Of a DNA stretch of 64,000 bases, positions 42,859 through 52,479 are shown piece by piece; position 1 is the stretch's first letter, and the number at the start of each line of letters is the position of its first letter. The translations under genes were made by a program, and so were the position numbers. Origin of the DNA: Nocardia cyriacigeorgica GUH-2 (lineage in GTDB: Bacteria > Actinomycetota > Actinomycetes > Mycobacteriales > Mycobacteriaceae); NCBI RefSeq assembly GCF_000284035.1, contig NC_016887.1, positions 6,130,646 to 6,194,645 of the forward strand, written 5' to 3'. The notes under the pieces are model-generated. The model saw only the letters and a program-made list of their open reading frames with translations, had not been told where the DNA came from and searched no databases.

Positions 42859-44355
42859 TCACTGCTGGGTCTTCCACCACTCCAGCAGCGCGGCCTCGGC
42901 TTCGTCCCTGGTCAGCGGCCCACGATCGAGCCGGAGTTCCTTCAGGTACTTCCAGGCCTTGCCGACGTCAGGCCCCGGTTTCAGGTCCAGCAACTCCATG
43001 ATGGCGTTGCCGTCCAGATCCGGGCGGACCCGATCGAGGTCCTCCTGCTCCTGCAGCCGCGCGATGCGGTGCTCGAGATCGTCGTAGGTGGCGCGCAGGG
43101 CCGCGGCGCGCCGCTTGTTGCGGGTGGTGCAGTCGGCGCGCACCAGCTTGTGCAACCGGGGCAGCAGGTCACCGGCATCGGTGACGTAGCGGCGCACCGC
43201 CGAATCGGTCCACTGGCCCTTGCCGTAGCCGTGGAAACGCAGGTGCAGGAACACCAGCCGGGCCACGTCCTCGGTGAACTGCTTCGGATATTTCAGCGCC
43301 CGCATCCGCTTGCGCACCATCTTCGCGCCCACCACCTCGTGGTGATGGAAGCTGACTCCGCCGCCCGGCTCATTGCGTTTGGTGTCCGGTTTGCCGATGT
43401 CGTGCAGCAGCGCCGCCCAGCGCAGCACCAGGTCGGGGTCGCCCTCTTCCTGGTCGATGGCCTGTTCCAGCACGGTCAGCGAATGCCAGTACACATCCTT
43501 GTGCTGGTGGTGCTCGTCGATCTCCAGTTTCATCGCGGGCACCTCGGGCAGCACGATCTGGGCCAGCCCGGTCTCGCACATGATGTTGATGCCGTCGATG
43601 GGGTGCGCGCCCGCGATGAGCTTGTCCAGTTCGGTGCGCACCCGCTCGGCGGTGATGCGTTCGATCTCACCGGCCATCTCGGTGATCGCGGTCTGGACCC
43701 GAGGATGCAGGGTGAAACCGAGCTGCGAGACGAAACGAGCCGCGCGCAGCATCCGCAGCGGATCGTCGCCGAAGGATTCCTGCGGCGCCGACGGGGTGTC
43801 GAGCACGCCGGCGAGCAGGGCGTCCATGCCGCCGAGCGGGTCGACGAACTCGAGCGCGCCATCCGCGCCGATCTTCACCGCCATCGCGTTGACGGTGAAA
43901 TCGCGGCGCACCAGATCGCCTTCGAGGGTGTCGCCGAAGGTGACCTCCGGATTGCGGGAGACCCGGTCGTAGGAATCGCTGCGGAAGGTGGTGATCTCGA
44001 GCTGCTGATCGTCCTTGGCCGCGCTGACGGTGCCGAAGGCCAGGCCGCCGGTATCCCACAGGTGGTCGGCCCAGCCGCGCATCATCTGCTGCACCTGCTC
44101 GGGCCTGGCATCGGTGGTGAAATCGAGGTCGGTGCCGAGCCGGCCGAGGATCGCGTCGCGGACGCTGCCGCCCACCAGATACAACTGGAAACCGCGCGCG
44201 GCGAACAACTCACCCAGCGGGGTCAGCACATCACCGAGACTGCCGAGGGTCACCGCCGCCGCGGCGAGCAGCCGGGTGCGGCGCTCATCGGGCGCGAGCT
44301 GCGCGGGATCGGACTGCGCGGGCAGCTGGGCGGGGTCGGGACCGGTCGAAACCAC
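42859..44355 (-). CDS. pcnA: CCA tRNA nucleotidyltransferase / poly(A)-polymerase-type protein
   Basis: Adds or repairs the CCA end of tRNAs. The 498 residues open with the class II nucleotidyltransferase site LYLVGGSVRDAILGRLGTDLDFTTDA (Asp76, Asp78). The head and neck motifs GDDPLRMLRAARFVSQLGF follow, and a fused C-terminal HD domain contains LLHDIGKPDTK. GTG 44355 follows AAGG with a 9-base spacer; the frame is open to 45003 but would run across the divergent mutT4. Same neighbour order as M. tuberculosis Rv3907c. Confidence 0.93.
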   Translation of the reverse strand: MVSTGPDPAQLPAQSDPAQLAPDERRTRLLAAAAVTLGSLGDVLTPLGELFAARGFQLYLVGGSVRDAILGRLGTDLDFTTDARPEQVQQMMRGWADHLWDTGGLAFGTVSAAKDDQQLEITTFRSDSYDRVSRNPEVTFGDTLEGDLVRRDFTVNAMAVKIGADGALEFVDPLGGMDALLAGVLDTPSAPQESFGDDPLRMLRAARFVSQLGFTLHPRVQTAITEMAGEIERITAERVRTELDKLIAGAHPIDGINIMCETGLAQIVLPEVPAMKLEIDEHHQHKDVYWHSLTVLEQAIDQEEGDPDLVLRWAALLHDIGKPDTKRNEPGGGVSFHHHEVVGAKMVRKRMRALKYPKQFTEDVARLVFLHLRFHGYGKGQWTDSAVRRYVTDAGDLLPRLHKLVRADCTTRNKRRAAALRATYDDLEHRIARLQEQEDLDRVRPDLDGNAIMELLDLKPGPDVGKAWKYLKELRLDRGPLTRDEAEAALLEWWKTQQ

Positions 44356-44469
44356 GAACGTGAACCTTACCCAGGCGGGCGCTGTCGCCGACATCGCCGT
44401 CGCCGCGGACCCCCGGCCATACGTCGGACTATGGACGGTCGCGCCCCCGGCGTCGATTAGGATTGCTTG

Positions 44470-45006
44470 GTGTCCCCGGCCGATCGCGCGAACAGTCGAC
44501 GCCGCCAGCCCCGGCGCCGAGGTTCGGCCGGAAACGCGGCGAGACCACGCATGCGCACGGTCAAGGAGACCTCCGCGGGCGGCCTCGTCGTCGACGGTCT
44601 CGACGGCCCACGCGAACAGCGCAGCGCCGCCCTGATCGGCCGCACCGATCGACGCGGACGGCTGCTGTGGTCGCTGCCCAAGGGCCATATCGAGGAGGGC
44701 GAGACCTCCGAGCAGACCGCGATCCGGGAAGTGGCCGAGGAAACCGGCATCCAGGGCGTGGTGGTCGCCGAACTCGGCAGCATCGATTACTGGTTCGTCA
44801 CCGACGGCCGGCGGGTACACAAAACGGTGCACCATTTCCTTTTGCGCTCGGTCGGTGGTGAACTGTCCGACGCGGACATCGAAGTCACCCAGGTGGCGTG
44901 GGTTCCGTTGAGTGAGCTCGACTCCCGGCTCGCCTACGCCGACGAACGGCGCCTGGCCGAGGTGGCGAACCGGCTGATCGACCGGATGGAGACCAGCAAG
45001 CAATGA
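44470..45006 (+). CDS. mutT4: Nudix hydrolase MutT4
   Basis: A 178-residue Nudix enzyme. A basic N-terminus (SRRRQPRRRG) precedes MRTVKETSAGGLVVDGLDGPR; the Nudix box is at 72-94 (GHIEEGETSEQTAIREVAEETGI), followed by DYWFVTDGRRVHKTVHHFLLR. These strings nearly match M. tuberculosis MutT4 (Rv3908). MutT4 is assigned to nucleotide-pool or (di)nucleotide-polyphosphate cleanup. GTG 44470 fits the mycobacterial start. Its stop overlaps the next start (ATGA). Confidence 0.9.
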   Translation: MSPADRANSRRRQPRRRGSAGNAARPRMRTVKETSAGGLVVDGLDGPREQRSAALIGRTDRRGRLLWSLPKGHIEEGETSEQTAIREVAEETGIQGVVVAELGSIDYWFVTDGRRVHKTVHHFLLRSVGGELSDADIEVTQVAWVPLSELDSRLAYADERRLAEVANRLIDRMETSKQ

Positions 45007-47558
45007 CGCGTGGACTGCGGATCATCGTGGCGGTCCTGACGATTCTCGGCGCGGTGGCGACGCTGCCCGTGCTGAGCGAACCGGCCGCGCGCGCGCAGCC
45101 GAGCGAGTCCGGGGAAACGTCGCCGAAGTTCCTCAAGCTCTCGCTGGACTCGGTGACCCCGACCACGGTGACCACCACCAGCGATCCGGTGCTGACGGTG
45201 TCGGGCACTGTCACCAATATCGGCGACCGGGTGGTCGACGACGTCAGCGTCCGGGTGCAGCGCGCCCGCGCGGTCGCCGAACCGAGCGGACTGCGCACCG
45301 CGCTGCGGCTGGACCAGGCCAACTACGACGTGGCGGGCCCGTTCGAGGACGTCGCCGAGCGGCTCAGCCCGGGCCAGCGTCGCCAGTTCACGCTGAGCAT
45401 CGCGTTGCGGGCCGACGACACCGGCGCCTCGCTCGACATCACCGAGCCCGGGGTGTATCCGCTGCTGCTCAACGTCAACGGGGAGCCGGCCTACGGCAAC
45501 CAGGCCCGCCTCGACGACGCCCGGTTCCTGCTGCCGGTGCTGGGCCTGCCGCCCGCTTCGGCCGGCGCCACCCAGCCGGTGCCGCCCGCCCCCGCGCCTC
45601 CGGTGGCGACCACGCTGGTGTGGCCGCTGGCGGACCGGCCGCGGCTGGTGGCCGGGCGCGCGGGCACGGTGGACGAGCTGCCCGAACTGACCGACGACGA
45701 GCTGGCGTCCTCGCTCGCCAAGGGCGGCCGGCTCGAGCAGCTGCTCGACGCGCTGGAGACCGTGCTCGGCTCGGACGCGGGCCGGGACAAGCGGCTGGCG
45801 TCGTCGGTGTGTGTGGCCGTCGACCCCGATCTGCTGCTCACCGTGCAGGCGATGACCGGTGACTACCGGGTGCTGGCCAGCCCGTCGGACCCGGGCGGCG
45901 CGACCCGCGCGGGCACCGGTTCGGAGCAGGCCCAGGCCTGGCTGGACCGGTTGCGAGTACTGGCCTCCTCGATGTGCACCGTCGCGCTGCCGTTCGCGCA
46001 GGTGGACCTGTCGGCGCTGGCCGCGGTCGACGACCCGCAGCTCACCGCGCGTGCGGTGAAGGCGCCCGCCGACGTCGTCGACGCCATCCTGGCCACCCGT
46101 TCGGTACGCGGGGTGAGCCTGCCCGATTCCGGCACCATCGACACGGGCGCGGGCATGCTGCTGCGCGGCAACGGCTTCAAGACCGCCGTGCTGGCCGATA
46201 ACGCCGTCGCACCCGCCGACGAAGCCGATCTCGCCTCGGCCCGCACCGGCGTCACCGGACGCACCGCCGCCACCCGCACCACGCGCACCGACCCGGAACC
46301 GGGCGTCCCCGACCTGGTCCGCCTGCCCGGAATCAGCACCCCCACGCCCGCGGCACCGGCCCCACCGGCCGCCGCACCACCGCCCGCCGCGGGTGCCCCG
46401 GCGCCACGCCCCGAACCCGCCGACGACCCGGCCCTGCGCGCGGCCACCTTCGACATCTGGTCGGCGACGGCGCTGGCCGCGATGGGCTCCAACCCGCCCA
46501 CACCCTCGTTCACCCCGGACCGGGTGCGCTACGAGGTCACCAAGGACTCCAGGACCGCCCGTTTGCAGGACGCGCTCGGCGCCCTGTCGTGGAGCGCGCT
46601 CAATCCGCGCCCCGACCGGCCGCGCTCGGCCCTGCTGGTGCCACCGCAGCAGTGGGGCGCCAACCGCGACGAGGCCATCGCGGTACTGCGGCAGGTCGAG
46701 CTGCTGCTGGAGAACAATCTGGCCACCCCGCGCAGCTTCGCCCAGCTGCTCGACCAGCCCGTCGATCCCGCGCCCTACCAGGTCGATTACCTCGCGCAGG
46801 CGAGCGAGGACGCGGCGCCGGGCCGGTTCGTGGCGCCGATTCGCGATCAGGGCCACCGGATCAGCGAACTGATGGCCGCGCTGGTGGAGGTGCCGCAGTC
46901 GGAGCCGACGCCGCAGGAATTCCTCACCCCGCTGCGCGATGATCTGCTGCGCGCGCTGAGCCTGTCCGATCGCCGCGGCGAGACCGCGATGGCCGATACC
47001 TTCGCGCAGCGGCGCGTGGAACAGACCACCGCCGCGCTGGACCGGATGTTCGGTTCGGTCACCGTGCTGCCGCCGGGCGGGGTCTACACCCTGGCCTCCG
47101 AGCAGAGCCCCTTGCTACTGGTGGCGCGCAACGATCTGCCGGTCGCGGTGCGGATCCGGTTCCGGATCGACGCTCCGGCCGAGACGAAGATCACCGATAT
47201 CGGCGAGCAGCAGCTGCCGCCCCGTGGCACCCGCTCGTTCCAGATCCCCACCGAGGTCAGCGACTCCCGTAACCTGGTCATTCCGATTTCGCTTACCACG
47301 CCGGAGGGGGTGCCGCTCGGCAACGCCACGTCGGTGTCGGTGCGTTCGAACGCGTACGGTCAAACGCTGGCGATAATTACCGCATGTGCCGGGATACTGC
47401 TGTTCCTGTTGGCCGGACGCCGCCTGTGGCGCCGGTTCCACGGGGAGCCGGATCCCGCCGACAAGGGCGTCGATCCGGGCATCCGGCGACGGGTGAACAG
47501 GTACCGGCGGGCGCGTAAGCGCGCACTTCGGCAGCAAGGACAGCAACAGGAGGTGTAG
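45003..47558 (+). CDS. DUF6049 exported membrane protein (Rv3909-type)
   Basis: Large exported protein of 851 residues. Signal peptide (IIVAVLTILGAVATLPVLSEPAARAQ), an N-terminal beta-sandwich domain (SLDSVTPTTVTTTSDPVLTVSGTVTNIGDRVVDDVSV), an extended periplasmic region with an Ala/Pro-rich insert around residues 440-475, a second beta domain (PVAVRIRFRIDAPAETKI) and one C-terminal membrane helix (TLAIITACAGILLFLLAG) with a basic cytoplasmic tail. It sits between mutT4 and murJ exactly as Rv3909 does, suggesting a role near lipid II export. The biochemical function is unknown. Confidence 0.85.
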   Translation: MTRGLRIIVAVLTILGAVATLPVLSEPAARAQPSESGETSPKFLKLSLDSVTPTTVTTTSDPVLTVSGTVTNIGDRVVDDVSVRVQRARAVAEPSGLRTALRLDQANYDVAGPFEDVAERLSPGQRRQFTLSIALRADDTGASLDITEPGVYPLLLNVNGEPAYGNQARLDDARFLLPVLGLPPASAGATQPVPPAPAPPVATTLVWPLADRPRLVAGRAGTVDELPELTDDELASSLAKGGRLEQLLDALETVLGSDAGRDKRLASSVCVAVDPDLLLTVQAMTGDYRVLASPSDPGGATRAGTGSEQAQAWLDRLRVLASSMCTVALPFAQVDLSALAAVDDPQLTARAVKAPADVVDAILATRSVRGVSLPDSGTIDTGAGMLLRGNGFKTAVLADNAVAPADEADLASARTGVTGRTAATRTTRTDPEPGVPDLVRLPGISTPTPAAPAPPAAAPPPAAGAPAPRPEPADDPALRAATFDIWSATALAAMGSNPPTPSFTPDRVRYEVTKDSRTARLQDALGALSWSALNPRPDRPRSALLVPPQQWGANRDEAIAVLRQVELLLENNLATPRSFAQLLDQPVDPAPYQVDYLAQASEDAAPGRFVAPIRDQGHRISELMAALVEVPQSEPTPQEFLTPLRDDLLRALSLSDRRGETAMADTFAQRRVEQTTAALDRMFGSVTVLPPGGVYTLASEQSPLLLVARNDLPVAVRIRFRIDAPAETKITDIGEQQLPPRGTRSFQIPTEVSDSRNLVIPISLTTPEGVPLGNATSVSVRSNAYGQTLAIITACAGILLFLLAGRRLWRRFHGEPDPADKGVDPGIRRRVNRYRRARKRALRQQGQQQEV

Positions 47559-47660
47559 ATGAGCCAGGCCCGCCCGGTGCGCTTCGGCGCGGCACAGCTC
47601 ATCGTCACCGTCCGGTTCCGCTGCCCGGCGATGCACAGGAGGCATGATGGGCGACGATGA
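47559..47660 (+). CDS. 33-codon upstream ORF overlapping the murJ start
   Basis: Too short to be found by length. ATG 47559 follows AGGAGGTG with 5 bases between, the best ribosome binding site in this neighbourhood, and lies directly after the stop of the DUF6049 gene. It encodes MSQARPVRFGAAQLIVTVRF and 13 more residues, then stops at 47658-47660. The stop is 14 bases inside murJ in a different frame, so ribosomes ending here could restart at murJ. The sequence resembles no family I know, and it may matter only as a translational coupler. Confidence 0.5.
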   Translation: MSQARPVRFGAAQLIVTVRFRCPAMHRRHDGRR

Positions 47661-50600
47661 TCAATTCGCTCATCAGCGACCCGAGGACCGCCCCGACGGA
47701 CCACCGGCCCGGCGGGCCCCCGCGGCGCCCTGGGAACGGGGACCGCACGCGGAGCCGGGCATGACCGGCGACGGCCAGGGTCCCGCGGTGCCGCGGATCA
47801 GTCGTCCGGGCGAGCCGCCCGCTCCCGGCCGTCGCATGCCGCCGCCGCAGCGTCCGGGGCCGCCCGTGCATCCCGGTCAGCAGAGTTATCCGGCCGAACC
47901 GCGGCCCGGGCCGCCCGCGCAGCCGGGACGGCCGGGTCCACTACCGCCGCCGCAGCGGATCCCGCCGCGCGGCCGGCCGCCGCAGGGTGGGGGTAATCCC
48001 CGCAGCGGCGAACTGCCCCAGCAACGTCCGATGCCACCGCGCGATCCCCGCAGCGGTGAGCTACCTCAGCAGCGTCCGGTGCCGGCGCGCGGCGACCGCA
48101 GCGGGGAACTTCCGCGGCAACGCCCCGTACGTCCCGCACCGCCGCAACAGGGCAGGCCGCCACACCCCGGCCAACCGCAGCGCCCGCCCGGGCCCCCGCA
48201 GCACGATCAACCGCCACACAGCCCCGGCCACCCGCCGCAGGGTCAATTGGCGCCGGGTCAGGGCCGGTCCCCGCAGAATCGGCCCGCGCGCGCCGGAGGC
48301 CAGCCGTCCCACGGCCCCGGCCAGCCCCCGCGCGGCCCCGGCCAACCGCCGCAGGGTCAATCGGCGCCGGGTCAGGGCCGGCCGCCGCAGAATCGGCCGG
48401 CGCACGCCGGCGAGCCGCATCGTCCGCCGACCCAGCCGCAGCCCCAGGTGCGCCGTCCCGCCCCGCCCGAACGGGTGGCGCCGCGCGCCGAGTCCGCCGA
48501 CCGGCCCGGCACCAAGGGCATGCCGGTGGTCGTGGCCGAGAAAGAGTCCAAGGAAAGCGCCAACGCACGGCTGCTGCGTGACTCCGGCTCCATCGCCTTC
48601 GCCACCCTCATCAGCCGCATCACCGGCTTCGGTAAGCAGCTGCTGCTGCTCACCGTGCTGGGTCCGGCCATCGCCAGTGCCTTCACCTCGGCCAGCCTGA
48701 TCCCGAACATGATCGCCGAACTGGTGCTCGGCGCCGTGCTCACCGCGATCGTGGTGCCCACCCTGGTCCGCGCCGAACAGGAGGACGCCGACGGCGGCGC
48801 CGCGTTCGTCCGCCGCCTGGTCACGGCCGCCTTCGTAGTGCTGGCGACCGCGGCTCTACTGGCCACGGCCTCGGCGCCGATCCTGGCCACCCATCTGTTC
48901 GTCGCCGCCGACGGCGAAGTGAACACCGACCTGACCACCGCGCTGACGTTCCTGCTGGTACCGGCGATCCTGTTCTACGGCATGTCGGCGCTGTTCACGG
49001 CCATCCTGAACACCAGGCAGAACTTCCGGCCAGGGGCCTGGGCGCCGGTGTTCAACAACGTCGTCGTACTGGTGACGCTCGGCCTCTACGCGGTGACGCC
49101 GGGCGAGATCTCCCTGGACCCGGTGCGGATGGGTGATCCGAAGCTGCTGATCCTCGGCGTCGGCGTGACCCTCGGCGTCGTCACCCAGGCGATGGTGCTG
49201 ATCCCGGCCATCCGCCGCGAAGGCATCGATCTGCGCCCGCTGTGGGGTGTGGACGAACGGCTCAAGCAGTTCGGCACCATGGGCGCCGCGATCATTCTCT
49301 ACGTGCTGATCAGCCAGATCGGCACGATCTTCGCCAACCACATCTCCTCCCAGGCCGACGCCGCGGGCCCGGCGATCTACAACAACGCCTGGGCGCTGCT
49401 GCAGCTGCCCTACGGCGTGCTCGGCGTCACCCTGCTCACCGCGATCATGCCGCGGCTGAGCCGCAACGCCGCCAACGACGACACCCCCGCCGTGGTCGAC
49501 GATCTGTCCGCCGCGACCAGGCTGACGATGATCGCGCTGATCCCGATCGTCGTATTCCTGACCCTGGCCGGCCCGCAGGTCGGCGAGGCACTGTTCGGCT
49601 ACGCCCGCTTCGCCGAGGACGCCGAACGCCTGGGCCAGGCGGTCAGCTGGTCGGCCTTCACGCTGATCCCGTACGCGCTGGTGCTGATCCATCTGCGCGT
49701 CTTCTACGCGAGGGAACAGGCCTGGACGCCGACCTGGATCATCCTCGGCATCGTCACGGTCAAAATCATCGGTTCGGCGCTGGCGCCGGTGCTGGCCAGC
49801 AATGGCGATCAGGTGGTGATGGTGCTCGGCGCCGCCACCGGCGTCGGCTTCACCGCGGGCGCCTTCATCGGCGGCTACCTGCTGCACCGCAGCCTCGGCG
49901 ATCTGCGCATGGCCAACGTCGGGCACACGATCACCCGGGTCGTGCTGTGCTCGGCGGCCGGTGGCGCGGTGATGCTGATCGTGGACGAGGTACTCGGCCT
50001 GCACCGGCTCTCGGACGCGCTGGAAGGCCCCGGCTCGTTCATCCGCGTCGTCATCACCTCGCTGGTGATGTTCGGGGTGGCCTTCGGACTGATGCGGCTG
50101 GCAGGCATCCCGGAGATCGTCGCCATCACCGTCGCGATCTCGCGCAAGCTCGGCATCACCCCGCCCGCCCCCGATCTGGGCCTGGACGAACCCGTCGAGG
50201 ACGAATACGCCACCCAGATCCTGCGCAGGCCCGATCCGTACCTGGCCTACTCCCATTACGACCCCATGGACGCACAGACCATGGTGCTACCCGTTATCCG
50301 CTCGAATGCTGTTGACATCACCGGGGTCGGCGAGTTCCCGTACCCTGTTCGGCAGAGAAGCACAAGTGGCGAATTCGCCGGGGTTGCGACACATCAGGGC
50401 GAAGGAGGACCGAGGGTGAGCGACGACGCGGTGGGCGGCGTCCCGGCCCCCGAATCAGCTGCGAACACGGCGGGCGGGCTCTCCACCGACGTTCCGCACG
50501 CCGCGGGGGAGCAGCCCGATTCCGCATCGGCGCACCAGCCGGAGCACGACGATCCGCAGGCCGCGGACCCGTCCGCCGACGCCGAACACACAGACGACCG

Positions 50601-52239
50601 CACCGAGCGCCACGCGCCGCCGCCGCGCGATCCGATGTACGACACCGGCATGCTGCCGGTCATGCCGCCCGTCGGCGGCGGTGACGGTGGTGGCCCGCGG
50701 CGCACCCCGCGCGGCCCGAAGCTGATGCCCGGTGCATCCGTCGCGGGTGGCCGCTACCGGCTGCTGGCCAGCCACGGCGGTGCGCGCGGCCTGAAGTTCT
50801 GGCAGGCGCTCGACATCAAGCTCGATCGCGAGGTCGCGCTCACCTTCGTCGACGCCGATCAGAAGGCCGCCGACAACTCCGGACACGATGGCCCGCAGGC
50901 GATCCTGTCGCGCACCCTGCGCCTGGGCCGGATCAATTCGCCGGGCCTGGCGCGCGTGCTCGACGTGGTGCGCGGCAGCTCCGGCGGCATCGTGGTGGCC
51001 GAGTGGACGCCGGGCCGGTCGCTGCGCGAAATGGCCGATACCGTGCCCTCGCCGATCGGCGCCGCCCGGGCCATCCGGGCGCTGGCCTCGGCCGCCGAGA
51101 TGGCCCACCGGGGCGGCGGTTCGCTGTCGATCGACCATCCCGACCGGGTCCGTATCAGCGCCTCCGGTGACGCGGTGCTCGCCTTCCCCGGCACCCTGGC
51201 CGATTCCGATGCCCAGTCCGATGTGCGCGGTCTCGGCGCCATGCTCTACGCCCTGATCACCGCGCGCTGGCCGCTGCGGGCCGGCGGGGTCACCGGCAGC
51301 GCCGCCACCGTCGGCGGGCTGCGGCTGGCCGATTTCGGCCCGGACGGCACGCCAGTGGAACCGCGCCAGATCCGGCCCGAGGTGCCGTTCGAGATCTCCG
51401 CCGTCGCGGTGCGCTCGCTGGAGCCGAACAAGGGCGTGCGGACCGCGGCCACCGTGCAGCACGTGCTGGAGCAGGCCTCGGTGGTCGACCAGAAGACCGA
51501 CTTCATCCCGGTGCTGCGGCTCGGCCAGCGCGCCACCGCCCCCGCCGACGAATCCCTCGCCGATCCGGAACTGCTTGCGGCCGAACGGGAGAAGTCGCAG
51601 CGGATGATGTGGATCATGGTCGGGCTCGGCATCCTCACCGCGCTCGTCGTCGGCATCATCATCTGGTGGATGGTGAGCATCTTCGCGCCCGGCGCCTCCG
51701 ATGAACCGCTCAACGAACAGCGCAATATCGGCCTGACCACCGCCAGTTCCGCACCCGCCGAACCGGCCGCCACGCCGGGCGCGCCCGCACCGAAGTCGGG
51801 CGTGCCGGTGCCGGTGACGGGCGTGTCGGTGTTCTCTCCGGAGGGCACCCCCGACAACGTCAGCGGCGTCGGCTCGGTGCTGGACAACAACCCGTCGACG
51901 ATGTGGCGCACCGATCAGTACTTCCAGCAGTTCCCGGCCCTGAAGAAGGGTGTCGGCCTGCTGGCGACGCTGCCGAGCCCGGCCAAGCTCACCAACGTGG
52001 CGATCAACTCGCCGAGCCCGGGCACCAAGGTGGAGATCCGCACCTCGCCGACCACCTCGCCGACGCTGGACCAGACGCAGCTGATCGGCACCGCGACGCT
52101 GGTCGACGGCGTCACCCAGATCCCGGTGCAGGCCGATCAGGCCGCCCGCTACGTGCTGGTCTGGATCACCGGCCTCGGTAACGCCGACGGCCAGTTCCAG
52201 ACCTCTATCGCCGATATCCGGTTCGACGCGGCCCGCTGA
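47644..52239 (+). CDS. murJ: MurJ lipid II flippase fused to pseudokinase and discoidin-like domains
   Basis: A 1531-residue fusion. Residues 1-300 are Pro/Gln/Gly/Arg-rich and contain tandem repeats. About 315-835 is the MurJ/MviN flippase (14 helices; SIAFATLISRITGFGKQLLLLTVLGPAIASAF). About 1033-1280 is a kinase-like domain (VAGGRYRLLASHGG) without HRD or DFG catalytic motifs, as in mycobacterial MviN (Rv3910). A membrane helix follows at about 1320-1349, then a C-terminal discoidin-like beta domain. In mycobacteria this pseudokinase is phosphorylated by PknB and binds FhaA to curb peptidoglycan synthesis. The start overlaps a 33-codon ORF. Confidence 0.93.
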   Translation: MMGDDDQFAHQRPEDRPDGPPARRAPAAPWERGPHAEPGMTGDGQGPAVPRISRPGEPPAPGRRMPPPQRPGPPVHPGQQSYPAEPRPGPPAQPGRPGPLPPPQRIPPRGRPPQGGGNPRSGELPQQRPMPPRDPRSGELPQQRPVPARGDRSGELPRQRPVRPAPPQQGRPPHPGQPQRPPGPPQHDQPPHSPGHPPQGQLAPGQGRSPQNRPARAGGQPSHGPGQPPRGPGQPPQGQSAPGQGRPPQNRPAHAGEPHRPPTQPQPQVRRPAPPERVAPRAESADRPGTKGMPVVVAEKESKESANARLLRDSGSIAFATLISRITGFGKQLLLLTVLGPAIASAFTSASLIPNMIAELVLGAVLTAIVVPTLVRAEQEDADGGAAFVRRLVTAAFVVLATAALLATASAPILATHLFVAADGEVNTDLTTALTFLLVPAILFYGMSALFTAILNTRQNFRPGAWAPVFNNVVVLVTLGLYAVTPGEISLDPVRMGDPKLLILGVGVTLGVVTQAMVLIPAIRREGIDLRPLWGVDERLKQFGTMGAAIILYVLISQIGTIFANHISSQADAAGPAIYNNAWALLQLPYGVLGVTLLTAIMPRLSRNAANDDTPAVVDDLSAATRLTMIALIPIVVFLTLAGPQVGEALFGYARFAEDAERLGQAVSWSAFTLIPYALVLIHLRVFYAREQAWTPTWIILGIVTVKIIGSALAPVLASNGDQVVMVLGAATGVGFTAGAFIGGYLLHRSLGDLRMANVGHTITRVVLCSAAGGAVMLIVDEVLGLHRLSDALEGPGSFIRVVITSLVMFGVAFGLMRLAGIPEIVAITVAISRKLGITPPAPDLGLDEPVEDEYATQILRRPDPYLAYSHYDPMDAQTMVLPVIRSNAVDITGVGEFPYPVRQRSTSGEFAGVATHQGEGGPRVSDDAVGGVPAPESAANTAGGLSTDVPHAAGEQPDSASAHQPEHDDPQAADPSADAEHTDDRTERHAPPPRDPMYDTGMLPVMPPVGGGDGGGPRRTPRGPKLMPGASVAGGRYRLLASHGGARGLKFWQALDIKLDREVALTFVDADQKAADNSGHDGPQAILSRTLRLGRINSPGLARVLDVVRGSSGGIVVAEWTPGRSLREMADTVPSPIGAARAIRALASAAEMAHRGGGSLSIDHPDRVRISASGDAVLAFPGTLADSDAQSDVRGLGAMLYALITARWPLRAGGVTGSAATVGGLRLADFGPDGTPVEPRQIRPEVPFEISAVAVRSLEPNKGVRTAATVQHVLEQASVVDQKTDFIPVLRLGQRATAPADESLADPELLAAEREKSQRMMWIMVGLGILTALVVGIIIWWMVSIFAPGASDEPLNEQRNIGLTTASSAPAEPAATPGAPAPKSGVPVPVTGVSVFSPEGTPDNVSGVGSVLDNNPSTMWRTDQYFQQFPALKKGVGLLATLPSPAKLTNVAINSPSPGTKVEIRTSPTTSPTLDQTQLIGTATLVDGVTQIPVQADQAARYVLVWITGLGNADGQFQTSIADIRFDAAR
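47999..48128 (+). repeat. Three SGELP repeats in the murJ N-terminus
   Basis: Three in-frame copies of a 9-residue unit (SGELPQQRP, SGELPQQRP, SGELPRQRP) lie 15-16 codons apart in the proline-rich N-terminus. Synonymous codons differ between copies, so the repetition is conserved more at protein than at DNA level. Confidence 0.75.
48232..48411 (+). repeat. 66-base direct repeat in the murJ N-terminus
   Basis: Two 66-base copies at 48232-48297 and 48346-48411, 114 bases apart start to start, match at about 60 of 66 positions by eye. They encode PPQGQ-APGQGR-PQNRPA-AG. High DNA identity suggests a recent duplication, and the array length may vary between strains. Confidence 0.8.
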
Positions 52240-52318
52240 GGCAGTCCCGGAAACCCGCCCTCACCAGGCATAATCGGCGTCACGTCACGGCCAGGTCACG
52301 CTGCGCCCCAGGTCACAG

Positions 52319-52334
52319 TTCGGTTGCTACCGAA
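52319..52334. other. Inverted repeat between murJ and sigM
   Basis: TTCGGT-TGCT-ACCGAA is a perfect 6-base dyad 80 bases after the murJ stop, followed by ATCGT-TACCC-ACGAT at 52334-52348. No T-tract follows, so this may be an operator in the sigM promoter region rather than a terminator. Confidence 0.4.
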
Positions 52335-52479
52335 TCGTTACCCACGATATGATCCTGCTCGCGCTCTCAGCAGGGGAGCCTCTCGGGATCAGGCGTTTCG
52401 ATCCCTGCATGCTGCGATTTCGCCGGTGCCCGGCCATACCGTCCGGTCACCCTGATGAGCGCGTCCAAGGGGTTTGGCA

